Positions 8,862 through 18,745 of a stretch of 64,000 nt of DNA are shown here, piece after piece; within the stretch, counting starts at the first letter, position 1, and each line of letters opens with the position of its first letter. The translations under genes and the position numbers were made by a program. The DNA is from JAGVSR01 sp963742405 (GTDB lineage Bacteria > Pseudomonadota > Alphaproteobacteria > Rhizobiales > Hyphomicrobiaceae), in contig CAVUMB010000006.1 of NCBI GenBank assembly GCA_963742405.1, positions 186,001 through 250,000 of the forward strand, in the 5' to 3' direction. The notes beneath the pieces were generated by a model that was not told the DNA's origin, did not search any database, and saw only the letters and a program-made list of their open reading frames with translations.

Positions 8862-10010
8862 ATGAACCAGCCTATGGATCGCAATCAAACGGTCATGCTG
8901 GCCGCCGGCGGCACGGGCGGCCATCTGTTTCCAGCCTTCGCCCTGGCCGAAGAACTCGGTCGCCTCGGGTATGCGGTGCATCTCGTCACAGACATGCGCG
9001 GCGATCGCTATGGCACCGGCTTTCCCGCCCGTGCGGTGCATCAGGTGCCCTCCGCGACGCTCGTCAGCAAATCCCCCTTGGGCCTAGCCAGGACCGGACT
9101 AACGCTCGCCCGCGGCGTCATGGCGGCCCGCAAGCTGATGAAAGACGTCCGTCCCGCCGTCGTTGTCGGATTTGGCGGCTACCCATCATTCCCGCCGCTG
9201 ATGGCCGCGCGCCAGCTGGGCATCCCCTCGATGCTGCACGAACAGAACGCCGTACTCGGACGCGCCAACAAAATGCTGGCCCGCCGGGTCGATGCCATCG
9301 CAACCTCGTTCGAGCGGACCAAGTTCCTCGACGGCGAACTTATCAAAAAGGCCCGTTTTACCGGCAACCCGGTCCGGTCCATCGTCGTTGAAGCGGCTCA
9401 TCAGCCTTATCCACCACTGGATGCCGGACTTCCGTTCCAGCTACTCGTCTTCGGCGGCAGCCAGGGCGCGCGATATTTCTCCGATGTCGTGCCGCCGGCC
9501 CTCGAATTGCTGCCGGCACATCTGAAAGCAAAATTGAACGTCGTCCAGCAGGCACGCGAAGAGGATGTGGCGCGCGTGACGACGGCCTATGCGCAAGCTG
9601 GAATTTCTGCCGATATTGCCCCGTTCTTCAAGGACTTGCCGGCTCGAATGGCCGCCAGCCATCTGGTCATTGGGCGCGCTGGCGCGTCATCGGTCGCCGA
9701 ACTGACCGTCATCGGCCGGCCGTCGATCCTGGTGCCGTTGCCGCATTCCCTCGACAACGATCAGCTGCAAAATGCCACCCAGCTTGCCGAATTGGGCGGC
9801 GCTTGGTGTATCGAACAAAAGACACTGAGCCCGGAAAGGCTCGCCGGAGAGGTTGCGCAGCTCATGGAGGGTGGCGCCGCGCTCGTCGAAGCAGCACACT
9901 GCGCCAGACAGCAGGGCCGGCCCGACGCCGTGGTTCGACTGGCAGCCCTGGTCGGCGAACTTGCCGGGACAGCTCCGGCGGCAGGCCCCGCCTCGGCTCA
10001 CGCCACTTAA
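8862..10010 (+). CDS. murG: Undecaprenyldiphospho-muramoylpentapeptide N-acetylglucosaminyltransferase
   Basis: Membrane-associated GT28 enzyme converting lipid I to lipid II. The N-terminal AAGGTGGHLFPAFALAEEL loop, the HEQNAVLGRANK motif and the C-terminal UDP-GlcNAc site (GRAGASSVAEL, LPHSLDNDQLQNA) are intact. A second in-frame ATG four codons later (8874) could be the real start. The protein is 382 residues, slightly longer than usual through an Ala/Pro-rich tail. Confidence 0.96.
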   Translation: MNQPMDRNQTVMLAAGGTGGHLFPAFALAEELGRLGYAVHLVTDMRGDRYGTGFPARAVHQVPSATLVSKSPLGLARTGLTLARGVMAARKLMKDVRPAVVVGFGGYPSFPPLMAARQLGIPSMLHEQNAVLGRANKMLARRVDAIATSFERTKFLDGELIKKARFTGNPVRSIVVEAAHQPYPPLDAGLPFQLLVFGGSQGARYFSDVVPPALELLPAHLKAKLNVVQQAREEDVARVTTAYAQAGISADIAPFFKDLPARMAASHLVIGRAGASSVAELTVIGRPSILVPLPHSLDNDQLQNATQLAELGGAWCIEQKTLSPERLAGEVAQLMEGGAALVEAAHCARQQGRPDAVVRLAALVGELAGTAPAAGPASAHAT

Positions 10011-10050
10011 ACAGCAGACGGCCTCAGCAACACGGGACGACAGAGACGCG

Positions 10051-11472
10051 ATGCAGATACCCCGCGACGCAGGCACGTTCCACATCATCGGCATCGGCGG
10101 CATCGGCATGAGCGCTATCGCCGAGATCCTGCTGGCGAAGGGGTTCGCCGTCCAAGGTAGCGACCAGAAGGAAAGCGCCAACGTGCGGCGCCTCCGCGCC
10201 AAGGGCGTGCGCGTCTTTATCGGTCACGATCCGGTCAACCTCATCGGCGCCCGCAACGTCGTGATCTCCACCGCCGTCAAAACCGGCAATCCTGAACTCG
10301 AAGCGGCGCGCCAGAAGGGCCTGCCGATCATCCGCCGCGCCGAAGCGCTGGCCGAATTGATGCGGCTCTACTCGACCATCTCGGTCACCGGCACGCATGG
10401 CAAGACAACGACGACGTCGCTCGTGTCCACCATCTTTGAGAAAGCCGGCACCGATCCGACCGTGATCACAGGCGGTATCATCAATGCCTGGGGCTCGAAC
10501 GCGCGTCTCGGCCAAGGCCGCTGGATGATCGTCGAGGCTGACGAGAGCGACGGCACGTTCGTTCGGCTTCCGACCGAAATTGGCATCGTGACGAACATCG
10601 ATCCCGAACACCTCGACTACTTCAAGACGGTCGACAACATGCACGCGGAATACGCCGCGTTCTATCGCAACATTCCTTTCTACGGGCTTGCCGTCACCTG
10701 CATCGACCACCCCGTCGTCCGCAGCATGATTGAGCGCCTGGACCTGCGCCGCGACGGCCGCCGGCTGTTGACGTATGGCGTTGCCGAGGGTGCAGACTTG
10801 CGCTTGCTGAGCACCCGTCAGGACGGCTTCACCACAATTTTCGATGCGGAACTCTCCGGACGCGTCAAGGGCGGTGCGCGCAATATCACCGGTTGGACCG
10901 TGCCCGTACCTGGCCATCACAACGCGCTGAACGCGCTGGCTGCAATCGCAGTCGCGGCCGAAGCCGGCATTCCCGATGAAATCATTCAAGCAGGACTTGC
11001 GGAGTTCTCTGGCGTCAAGCGCCGCTTCCAGCCGACCGGCCAATGGAACGGCATCCAGATCTATGACGATTACGGCCACCACCCGATCGAGATCGCTGCG
11101 GTTCTGCAAGCCGCCCGCGCCGGCACCAAGGGCCGCGTGATCGCAGTTTGCGAACCGCATCGCTACACGCGGGTGCGCGATCTGTTTGGCGAATTTTGCG
11201 CCTGCTTCCGCGACGCCGATAGCGTGATCGTGGCGCCGCTCTACTCTGCCGGCGAAACACCGATCGAAGGCATCGACCAGCATTCCCTCGCCGACGGCAT
11301 CCGTTCGACCGGACACCGCGCTGTGACGTCCGTTGATCACCCGGCCGACATTGTGCCCCTCCTGCGCCGCTACGGCCGCCCGGGCGACATGGTCGTTTGC
11401 CTCGGCGCTGGCACGTCGACCGAATGGGCGGCAGCGCTGCCGCAGTGGCTCTCTTCCCAGGCCGCCGAATAG
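10051..11472 (+). CDS. murC: UDP-N-acetylmuramate--L-alanine ligase
   Basis: First Mur ligase, adding L-alanine to UDP-MurNAc. The sequence starts MQIPRDAGTFHIIGIGGIGMS, as expected for the family, so ATG 10051 is chosen; the frame stays open upstream but runs into murG. The ATP loop is GTHGKTTTTS and the NIDPEHLDYF and DDYGHHPIEI blocks are present. At 473 residues it is full length. It lies 40 bases after murG and 20 before murB. Confidence 0.96.
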   Translation: MQIPRDAGTFHIIGIGGIGMSAIAEILLAKGFAVQGSDQKESANVRRLRAKGVRVFIGHDPVNLIGARNVVISTAVKTGNPELEAARQKGLPIIRRAEALAELMRLYSTISVTGTHGKTTTTSLVSTIFEKAGTDPTVITGGIINAWGSNARLGQGRWMIVEADESDGTFVRLPTEIGIVTNIDPEHLDYFKTVDNMHAEYAAFYRNIPFYGLAVTCIDHPVVRSMIERLDLRRDGRRLLTYGVAEGADLRLLSTRQDGFTTIFDAELSGRVKGGARNITGWTVPVPGHHNALNALAAIAVAAEAGIPDEIIQAGLAEFSGVKRRFQPTGQWNGIQIYDDYGHHPIEIAAVLQAARAGTKGRVIAVCEPHRYTRVRDLFGEFCACFRDADSVIVAPLYSAGETPIEGIDQHSLADGIRSTGHRAVTSVDHPADIVPLLRRYGRPGDMVVCLGAGTSTEWAAALPQWLSSQAAE

Positions 11473-11492
11473 GCGCTTTGCAAGGCCAATCG

Positions 11493-12458
11493 ATGATCTT
11501 TTCCGACATCACCGGCGATCTGATGGCCCGCATGCCGGACCTGCGCGGACGCCTCACTGCCAACGCCCCGCTGGCCGACATCACATGGTTTCGCGTCGGC
11601 GGTCCGGCGCAAGTGCTGTTCGCGCCGGCCGACGAAGCCGATCTCGCCTACTTCCTGCGCCACTCCGGCTCTGAACTGCCCGTCTTCGTGATCGGACTGG
11701 GCTCCAATCTGTTGGTCCGCGACGGAGGTGTGCCGGGTGTTGTTATTCGTCTCGGCCGCGGCTTCAATGAGATCTCCACGGATTCGACGCGATTGACGGC
11801 GGGAACGTCGGTCCCCGACGTCAAGGTTGCCCGCGCTGCCGCAGAAGCCGGTATCGCCGGGCTGTCGTTTTATCGCGGCATCCCCGGTTCCATCGGCGGC
11901 GCTCTGCGCATGAATGCTGGCGCACACGGCAGCGAAACCAAGGACGTTCTCGTTTCCGCTCGCGCTGTCGACCGCCAGGGCAACATCCACGTGCTGTCGC
12001 TGGCGGATATGAACTTCACTTACCGTCATTGCGGGATTCCCGGCGACTGGATCTTTACGCAAGCGACGTACTTCGGACGTCCCGGTGATCCCGACGCAAT
12101 CCAGAAGGAAATGGACGAGGTCGCTGACTACCGCGAGAAGAACCAGCCCGTGCGCGAGCGCACCGGCGGCTCGACGTTCAAAAATCCGCCGGGCCACAGC
12201 GCCTGGAAACTTGTCGACGCCGCCGGCTGCCGCGGCTTGCGCGTCGGCGGTGCAAAGGTCTCCGACATGCACTGTAACTTCCTCATCAACGACCAGAAGG
12301 CGTCCGGCGAAGATGTCGAGACGCTCGGCGAAACGGTCCGCGCCCGCGTCAAGGCGACCTCCGGTATCGCGCTCGATTGGGAAATCATCCGCCTCGGGCA
12401 ACCAACACACGGCCGTCCGATCGGCGAAGCCTTGGCTCTCGCAGAGAACGCATCATGA
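11493..12458 (+). CDS. murB: UDP-N-acetylenolpyruvoylglucosamine reductase
   Basis: FAD enzyme reducing UDP-GlcNAc-enolpyruvate to UDP-MurNAc. The FAD-binding blocks WFRVGGPAQVLF, GLGSNLLVRDGG and YRGIPGSIGGALRMNAGAHG are followed by the active-site segment GGSTFKNP, whose serine donates the proton. ATG 11493 gives 321 residues, which fits the family; the open frame upstream overlaps murC and is ignored. It overlaps ddl by ATGA. Confidence 0.95.
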   Translation: MIFSDITGDLMARMPDLRGRLTANAPLADITWFRVGGPAQVLFAPADEADLAYFLRHSGSELPVFVIGLGSNLLVRDGGVPGVVIRLGRGFNEISTDSTRLTAGTSVPDVKVARAAAEAGIAGLSFYRGIPGSIGGALRMNAGAHGSETKDVLVSARAVDRQGNIHVLSLADMNFTYRHCGIPGDWIFTQATYFGRPGDPDAIQKEMDEVADYREKNQPVRERTGGSTFKNPPGHSAWKLVDAAGCRGLRVGGAKVSDMHCNFLINDQKASGEDVETLGETVRARVKATSGIALDWEIIRLGQPTHGRPIGEALALAENAS

Positions 12459-13405
12459 CCTTGGGCACCGCGCCGCGGCGCACGCGCGAACACGTCGCCG
12501 TGCTGATGGGCGGCTGGTCGGCGGAACGACCGATCAGCTTGAAATCCGGCGCCGCCGTCGCCGATGCGCTCGAAGGCGAGGGCTACCGTGTCACGCGCAT
12601 TGATGTGGATCGCGACATCTCCGCAGCACTGAGCGCGCTGAAACCTGACGTCGCCTTCAACGCATTACATGGCCGTTTTGGTGAGGACGGCTGCATCCAG
12701 GGCATTCTGGAATGTCTTGAGATCCCCTACACCCATTCCGGCGTTCTGGCTTCCGCGCTGGCCATGCACAAGGAGCGCGCCAAGGCCGTAATGAAGCCGG
12801 CCGGCGTTCCCGTCGCCGAAGCCCGTGTCGTATCCCGCTCAGCTGCCGCCACCGCCCATGTCCTGCCGCCGCCGTATGTCGTCAAACCCGTCGATGAAGG
12901 ATCGAGCGTCGGAGTTCTCATCATCCGCCCTGGCACCAACGATTGGTCGAAGGCCATTCATTCTGGCGGCGCGCCGGACGATATCGTCATGGTCGAGCGC
13001 TACGTCGCCGGCCGCGAACTGACCTGCGCCGTTATCGGCAGCTTTGTTTCCGACGTTATCGAGATCAAGCCCAAGGACGGGCTCGTGTTCTACGATTTCG
13101 AGGCGAAATACGCGCCCGGCGGCTCAATCCACGAACTTCCGGCCAATGTTTTACCGGATGTTTACCAGTTGGTCCGGAAATACACGGGAGCGGCGCACCA
13201 GGCTCTCGGATGCCGGGGCGTCTCGCGCGCTGACTTCCGCTACGACGATACGCCGGGTGGCTCGGGCGAGCTTATTTGCCTCGAGGTCAACACCCAGCCG
13301 GGCATGACGGGAACATCGCTGGTGCCGGAACTGGCTCAGCACGCCGGTTGGAGCTTCGGCGAACTCGTCAGATGGATCACCGAGGACGCGAGTTGCCAGA
13401 GGTAG
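12455..13405 (+). CDS. ddlB: D-alanine--D-alanine ligase
   Basis: ATP-grasp enzyme making the D-Ala-D-Ala dipeptide used by MurF. The N-terminal VAVLMGGWSAERPISLKSG, the GRFGEDGCIQGILE segment and the C-terminal EVNTQPGMT metal/ATP site are all present in 316 residues. The start overlaps the murB stop; its end overlaps the likely TTG start of ftsQ. Position between murB and ftsQ is the classical dcw order and supports the ddlB symbol. Confidence 0.95.
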   Translation: MTLGTAPRRTREHVAVLMGGWSAERPISLKSGAAVADALEGEGYRVTRIDVDRDISAALSALKPDVAFNALHGRFGEDGCIQGILECLEIPYTHSGVLASALAMHKERAKAVMKPAGVPVAEARVVSRSAAATAHVLPPPYVVKPVDEGSSVGVLIIRPGTNDWSKAIHSGGAPDDIVMVERYVAGRELTCAVIGSFVSDVIEIKPKDGLVFYDFEAKYAPGGSIHELPANVLPDVYQLVRKYTGAAHQALGCRGVSRADFRYDDTPGGSGELICLEVNTQPGMTGTSLVPELAQHAGWSFGELVRWITEDASCQR

Positions 13406-14283
13406 GCACAGTATCGGATCACACGTGGCCGGCGCATCGAGCGCCGCGCCGAAGCCCAGGTTCGCCTGATACCAAAGCCTTCGATTTTGGCCATGCTTAC
13501 GATCCGGCCCGCCGCGCCGCGCCGGGCGGGTCGCATCGTTCGTTCCAGCCGCGCCGCTATGGCCGGAAGCTGGCCGGGTTGACAGTGGTCGTAGCGTCGG
13601 CCGTCGGGACCTACCTTGCCGACCGCAACGGCATGCTCGATCGCGACCAACTGACAACGCTTTTCGGCTTTGGCATCGAGCAGGTCTCGCTCACCGGCCA
13701 TCGCTTCACGTCCGACACCGATCTGTTCAATGCGCTCGACCTGTCCACGGCCCAGTCTCTCGCGAGCTTCGACTCCCGCGCCACCCGCATACGCTTCGAA
13801 CGTCTGCCGTGGGTGCAATCGGTAGAGATCTCCCGCGTCTGGCCCGGGCAGCTCGCGATCCGGATTAAGGAGCGCAAGCCGTTCGCGATCTGGGAACGCG
13901 CTGAGGCGGCCGAACTCATCGACGTGACGGGCCGCTCGCTGGGCCCGGTGAAGCGCGATGCCGTGATCGATCTGCCGCGAGTGGCCGGTGATGGGGCGAG
14001 TACACAGGCGGCAAGGCTCCTCGCCGTGGTCGATCAAAATCCGGCCATCAAGTCTCGTCTCGTTCGGGCCACCCGGCTCGCCGATCGCCGCTGGACACTC
14101 GAGTTGACCGGCGGCGGACGCATTCATCTTCCCGCCGACGGCGAAGCAACCGCTCTCGCACGGCTGACGGCCGATCCGCGGCTTCTCGCACTTCTCACGA
14201 TCCCCAGCCAGATTATCGACCTGCGCTCGCCGACGAAGATTGCCGTTCGCGCTCCGGCCGGTTCCATCGGAGCGGGAGGTTAG
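13393..14283 (+). CDS. ftsQ: Cell division protein FtsQ
   Basis: Bitopic inner-membrane division protein linking early and late divisome parts. A basic cytoplasmic region is followed by one membrane span (about LAGLTVVVASAVGTYLA), then a POTRA domain starting FGFGIEQVSLTGHRF and the beta domain with RLPWVQSVEISRVWPGQLAI. No ATG lies at the expected place; a TTG at 13393 with GAGG seven bases upstream overlaps the ddl end and is the best start (296 residues), with ATG 13372 as an alternative. Confidence 0.88.
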   Translation: MPEVGTVSDHTWPAHRAPRRSPGSPDTKAFDFGHAYDPARRAAPGGSHRSFQPRRYGRKLAGLTVVVASAVGTYLADRNGMLDRDQLTTLFGFGIEQVSLTGHRFTSDTDLFNALDLSTAQSLASFDSRATRIRFERLPWVQSVEISRVWPGQLAIRIKERKPFAIWERAEAAELIDVTGRSLGPVKRDAVIDLPRVAGDGASTQAARLLAVVDQNPAIKSRLVRATRLADRRWTLELTGGGRIHLPADGEATALARLTADPRLLALLTIPSQIIDLRSPTKIAVRAPAGSIGAGG

Positions 14284-14287
14284 GGAC

Positions 14288-15548
14288 ATGAGCGCTGCAA
14301 CCCTCCGTCCGGCCCGCACCGTCCGATTTGCCGCCGTGCTCGATGCCGGCAGCTTCAAAACGGTTTGCCTGATCGCCGCGCTCGATAACAACGGCAAACC
14401 GGCGCGTATTGCGGGCGTCGGGGTCGCTCCTTCGCAGGGCATCAAGTCAGGAACAATCGTCGATCTTGCCGCCGCCGAAGGTGTGATCCGCTCGTCCGTC
14501 GCACAGGCGGAATCGATGGCCGGCGTTCGCCTCGACCGGATCGACCTTCTGGTCAACTGTGGCGCTATCGCCTCGCGCACCTTTGCGGCCACGGTTCAGG
14601 TCCCGGATGGAGTTGTCCGCGCCGACACGGTTGATCGCCTGCTCGACGCCGGACGAGCCAGCGCTTCGAATAGCGGACGCCGGCTCCTGCAACTCGAACT
14701 CGGTTGGCTATCGCTTGGACGACGGTCCACTCATGGCGTCAGTCGCAGGCCTGCCTGCTCGCCGGATCGCAGCTCATTTCTGTGCCGTCACGGCCGAAAA
14801 CCCCGCGGTCGGCAACCTCACGCGAACGGTCTCGCGCTGCTACCTGGCACCGCGCGGCCTCGTTCCCGGACCTCTGGCCAGCGCTTGGGCGGTGACCAGC
14901 GACGACGAGCGCCGGCATGGCGTCGTCGTGATCGACATCGGCGCGGGCGTCACCGGATTTGCGATGCTGCGTGAGAACCGGACGGTCTATGCCGGCACGA
15001 TCCCAATCGGCGGCGCTCAGGTCACGGTCGACATCGCCCACGCGTTGCGCACGCCACTTGAAGAAGCCGAGCGAATCAAAGCTCTTTATGGCACAGTGCT
15101 GATTGCGCAGTCGGATCAGCACGATGTCTTCACCCATGCCGTAACCGGTCATGGCGAAGGCTTCGAGCAGAGATCGACGAAGGCTGATCTGGCCCGGATC
15201 ATCCAAACGCGCATGGCCCACCTGCTCCACCTCGTTCGCGATCATTTAGCGAACGCCGGGCTTCTCGACGGCAGTGCCGCGCGGATTGTTCTCTGCGGTG
15301 GCGGCAGCGAGATTCCCGGTCTGCAATCTTTCGCAGAAGGCGTGTACAGGCGACCCGTGCGTGAGGGTAGGCCTCAGCCCATCTCGGGCTTGCCTCCCCA
15401 TTTTGCATCGGCGGCGTTCGCCGGTGCGGTTGGTGTGTTGCGTGCCGTCGCGGACAGCGCGGCCGGCGATCTACCGGGAGCCGAGGGCGCCGATCAGCCC
15501 CGCGGCTACATGGGTCGGGTCGGGCAGTGGCTCAAGGACGGCTTCTAG
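14288..15548 (+). CDS. ftsA: Cell division protein FtsA, interrupted by a +1 frameshift
   Basis: Actin-like protein that tethers FtsZ to the membrane. GGAGG lies 7 bases before ATG 14288. The N-terminal part (VLDAGSFKTVCLIA onward) runs in one frame to about base 14698; the rest (VGYRLDDG, VVIDIGAGVTGFAML, VLCGGGSEIPGL) continues in the +1 frame. Dropping one base near 14691-14702 restores an alignable 419-residue protein, the usual length. The C-terminal amphipathic helix YMGRVGQWLKDGF for membrane binding is intact. Because ftsA is normally essential, a sequencing error is the likeliest cause, but a real lesion or programmed shift is not excluded. Confidence 0.9.
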
Positions 15549-15618
15549 AGAAGGCGCGGCGGCACGTCCGGAAGAATTCGGATCGCTGGACGTTTCTTCT
15601 GTCGAGACCGAGGGCCAA

Positions 15619-17301
15619 ATGAACGCAAAGCTGCCGCCGAACATCACAGACTTGAAGCCACGGATTACCGTCATTGGTGTGGGCGGCGCGGGCTGCAATG
15701 CCATCAACAACATGATCGATGCCAACCTCGATGGCGTCGACTTTGTCGTCGCCAACACGGATGCTCAGGCGCTGGTCACGTCGAACGCGCCCAAAAAAAT
15801 CCAGCTCGGCGCCAAGCTGACCGAGGGTTTGGGTGCCGGTTCGCGCCCGGACATTGGGGAAGCCGCCGCCGAGGAAACGCTCGATGACCTGCGCGAACTC
15901 GTGCGCGGGTCGCACATGGTTTTCATTGCCGCCGGCATGGGCGGCGGCACGGGCACGGGCGCGGCCGGCGTCATCGCGCGTGCGGCCAAGGAGCAGAATA
16001 TCCTGACTGTGGCGGTGGTGACAAAGCCGTTCCAGTTCGAAGGCGCCCGCCGCATGCGTATCGCTGAGGCCGGCATTATCGAACTTCGCAAACACGTCGA
16101 TACGCTGATCGTCATCCCCAATCAAAACCTGTTCCGTATTGCCAGCGAACGCACGACGTTCGCCGAAGCCTTCGTGCTCGCCGATCAGGTGCTCTATTCG
16201 GGCGTCGCCTGCATCGTCGATCTCATCGTCAAGGAAGGCCTGATCAATCTCGATTTCGCCGACGTCCGCACTGTCATGGGCGGCATGGGCAGCGCGATGA
16301 TGGGCACGGGAGAAGCGTCTGGTGAGAGTCGCGCGGTGCGCGCCGCCGAAGAGGCGATCACCAACCCACTGCTCGACGATGTGTCGCTCGCCGGCGCCAA
16401 GGGACTTCTCTTGTCGATCACGGGCGGCTCGGATCTGACGCTGTACGAAGTCGACGAAGCCGCCACGCGCGTCCGTCAGGAAGTCGATCCGGAAGCCAAT
16501 ATCATCGTCGGCGCCACGTTCGACGCGACGCTGGGCGACAAAGTCCGCGTGTCGATTGTCGCGTCCGGAATGGATCGCATGGCGGCCGCGGCGCCACCGC
16601 TCGTTCGAACCACGGCCCAAAGACCGGCCGCGGCGACCATTCCGCCTCCCGCACCGCAACCGGCGGGTTTTCACAATGCCCCCGATCGGATGGCGGAGGC
16701 CTTGCAGCCGTCAGCGTTCGAAGAGCTTGCCCGCCAGCCAGCCGAGCCGTCGCGAGCTACGCCGGCGCCGCCAGCCCACAGTTGGCACGCGACGGATGAT
16801 GTCGAAATCACCGATCTGCAGCCGGGTGCCTTCGGCGGCTCCTACGCCCCTCCCGAATACGGTGCACCGCAACGGGCACAGATGCCGGAGGCAGATTTCA
16901 TTCCAGCCCCTCCTGTCCAGATCCGCCGGCCACCGCGCCGCATGCCAGAACTCGGAGATTTTCCAGCCGTTGGTCAGCGCGAATACCAGGCGAAGGCGCA
17001 GCGCGACCCGCAGGCTCCGAATGTCTATGCCCCGCACCCACAGCCAGCTCCTCGTCACGCACCCGAACCCAAGAAGCGCGGCTTCTTCGATCGACTCACG
17101 GGGCGCGGAAAACGCGACGGTGATTCGCAGGCAGAACGCCACGAACCGGCGGCAACACATGCACACAAATCCACTTCAACCGATAACTCCTACAGCGTAG
17201 GAGGCGACTCGCACGGTCATCGCAGCGGTTGGCTGGACGACGAACCACAACGTCAAGATAAGCCCGAATTACCGGTGTTTTTCAACAAATCGCGGCGTTG
17301 A
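15619..17301 (+). CDS. ftsZ: Cell division protein FtsZ
   Basis: Tubulin-like GTPase forming the Z-ring. The GTP-binding blocks ITVIGVGGAGCNAINNM and GGGTGTGA (residues 108-115) and the NLDFADVRTVM T7-loop are canonical. A Pro/Ala-rich disordered linker runs from about residue 325, and the end (ELPVFFNKSRR) resembles the C-terminal peptide that contacts FtsA, though it is less canonical than the usual IPAFLRRQ type. GAGGG five bases upstream fixes ATG 15619, giving 560 residues, a long alphaproteobacterial form. Confidence 0.97.
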   Translation: MNAKLPPNITDLKPRITVIGVGGAGCNAINNMIDANLDGVDFVVANTDAQALVTSNAPKKIQLGAKLTEGLGAGSRPDIGEAAAEETLDDLRELVRGSHMVFIAAGMGGGTGTGAAGVIARAAKEQNILTVAVVTKPFQFEGARRMRIAEAGIIELRKHVDTLIVIPNQNLFRIASERTTFAEAFVLADQVLYSGVACIVDLIVKEGLINLDFADVRTVMGGMGSAMMGTGEASGESRAVRAAEEAITNPLLDDVSLAGAKGLLLSITGGSDLTLYEVDEAATRVRQEVDPEANIIVGATFDATLGDKVRVSIVASGMDRMAAAAPPLVRTTAQRPAAATIPPPAPQPAGFHNAPDRMAEALQPSAFEELARQPAEPSRATPAPPAHSWHATDDVEITDLQPGAFGGSYAPPEYGAPQRAQMPEADFIPAPPVQIRRPPRRMPELGDFPAVGQREYQAKAQRDPQAPNVYAPHPQPAPRHAPEPKKRGFFDRLTGRGKRDGDSQAERHEPAATHAHKSTSTDNSYSVGGDSHGHRSGWLDDEPQRQDKPELPVFFNKSRR

Positions 17302-17574
17302 CTGAGGCGTCGCACGCGGCTCATTTTCGGCGCGTGACGCGACATCTTTCCAATCGGTAACACATGGTAAGAAAGCGTGATTTGTGACGCCTAGAACTGA
17401 CAGTTATCGTCACTGAGGATGTGATCTTGAATCGCTCCACCTCAGGGGTTTCGGAAAGCGCTCGATAGAGGCGCAAACGAAACTAGGGAAGCAGGTGGGA
17501 TGCAGCAAGATCTGGGGGGGCAGACACCGGTTTCGACTGGTCGGCTGCCTGGGACATGCGAGGGACGGCGCAGG

Positions 17575-18516
17575 ATGTCGAATCGATTTATCGGCGCGCG
17601 ACAAACCACGATCGCCCGCGAGATCGAACTCAAGGGAACCGGTGTTCACAGTGGGGCGCCTGTATCCGTTACGCTTCACCCCGCTGATATAAACACGGGT
17701 CTTGTTTTCGCCGCCACGAAACGTGGCCGTATGATTGCCGAGATCCCGGCACACGTTTCCAACGTCAAAAATCTCACCTTGTGCACCGTGATCGGCGACG
17801 ATACGGGTGTCACGATCTCGACCGTCGAGCATCTGCTCGCCGCCCTTCGCGGTCTCTCGGTCGACAACTGCATCATCGAGATCGACAGCAAAGAAGTTCC
17901 GATCATGGACGGCAGTTCGTTGCCGTTCGTTGAAGCCATCGACGAAACAGGCCTGCGTGAACTCAACGCTCCGCGCCGTTTCATTAAGGTCCTGAAGCCG
18001 ATCCGCGTCGAAGAGGGCGGTTGCTGGGGCGAAATTGCTCCCCATTCTGGCTTCCACCTTGACGTAGAAATCGACTTCGACACGCCGCTCATCGGTCGCC
18101 AGCGTCTCGCCTTCGAAATGAGCCCCGGCATCTTCCGCAATGAACTCTCCCGCGCCCGCACGTTCGGCTTCATGTCCGACGTGGAGCGTCTCTGGAAGGC
18201 CGGCCTTGCGCTCGGCGCCAACCTCACCAACACCGTCGCCATTGGCGATAACCGCATCATGAACCGCGAAGGCTTGCGCGATCCGCTCGAGTTCGTGCGC
18301 CACAAAATGCTCGATGCGATCGGCGATCTCTGCCTTTCGGGCCTGCCGCTTCTGGGAGCCTATCGCTCGGTTCGTGGTGGCCATCGCTTAAATTCTCTCG
18401 TGCTCAAGGCGCTCCTCGACGATGCTTCGGCGTGGACGATTGTTCAAGCTCCGCGCGTTCGGGAAGTCACGCCTCGGATGTTCGAACTTCCGCAGGCTTT
18501 TGCCGTCGGCGAGTGA
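17575..18516 (+). CDS. lpxC: UDP-3-O-acyl-N-acetylglucosamine deacetylase
   Basis: Zinc amidase of the first committed step of lipid A synthesis. The zinc ligands are visible as H86 (STVEHLLAAL) and H243/D247 (RHKMLDAIGDL), matching H79, H238 and D242 of the E. coli enzyme. Starting at ATG 17575 (MSNRFIGARQTTI) gives 313 residues with AGGG ten bases upstream; an in-frame ATG at 17500 would add a low-complexity leader. A 273-bp gap after ftsZ suggests its own promoter, and a terminator follows. Confidence 0.95.
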   Translation: MSNRFIGARQTTIAREIELKGTGVHSGAPVSVTLHPADINTGLVFAATKRGRMIAEIPAHVSNVKNLTLCTVIGDDTGVTISTVEHLLAALRGLSVDNCIIEIDSKEVPIMDGSSLPFVEAIDETGLRELNAPRRFIKVLKPIRVEEGGCWGEIAPHSGFHLDVEIDFDTPLIGRQRLAFEMSPGIFRNELSRARTFGFMSDVERLWKAGLALGANLTNTVAIGDNRIMNREGLRDPLEFVRHKMLDAIGDLCLSGLPLLGAYRSVRGGHRLNSLVLKALLDDASAWTIVQAPRVREVTPRMFELPQAFAVGE

Positions 18517-18536
18517 TCGAAAAATTCATTGAAGTC

Positions 18537-18570
18537 GGGGGCTTGCGGCGTTCAGCGGCAGGCCCCCTTT
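18537..18570 (+). terminator. Rho-independent terminator after lpxC
   Basis: A 10-bp stem, gggggcttgc paired with gcaggccccc with one G-T wobble, has an 11-base loop and is followed by TTTGCTT. It starts 21 bases after the lpxC stop. It separates the ftsZ/lpxC transcripts from bamD. Confidence 0.8.
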
Positions 18571-18745
18571 GCTTGTCCTGGCCCCACAAGAAACATAATC
18601 CAAAGCCATCATTGTGCGGAAACTCGCTCTGGACTGGTTCTGCGACCCAGACTCGTATGCTATCGGTCCGGCAGAATCGACATTGAACCTGTAGCCCAGT
18701 GATGGGACGCAGCGGTTCGGTCGGAACGTAGGCACGGGATCCAGA

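Noticed and set aside
17302..17340. Inverted GC repeat after ftsZ as a terminator
   Set aside because: The arms pair only with a three-base bulge and no T-tract follows.
17513..17540. tmRNA-like opening (gggg ... ggtttcgac) before lpxC
   Set aside because: The short motif is followed directly by the lpxC start and no tag-peptide frame or tRNA-like 3' end is present.
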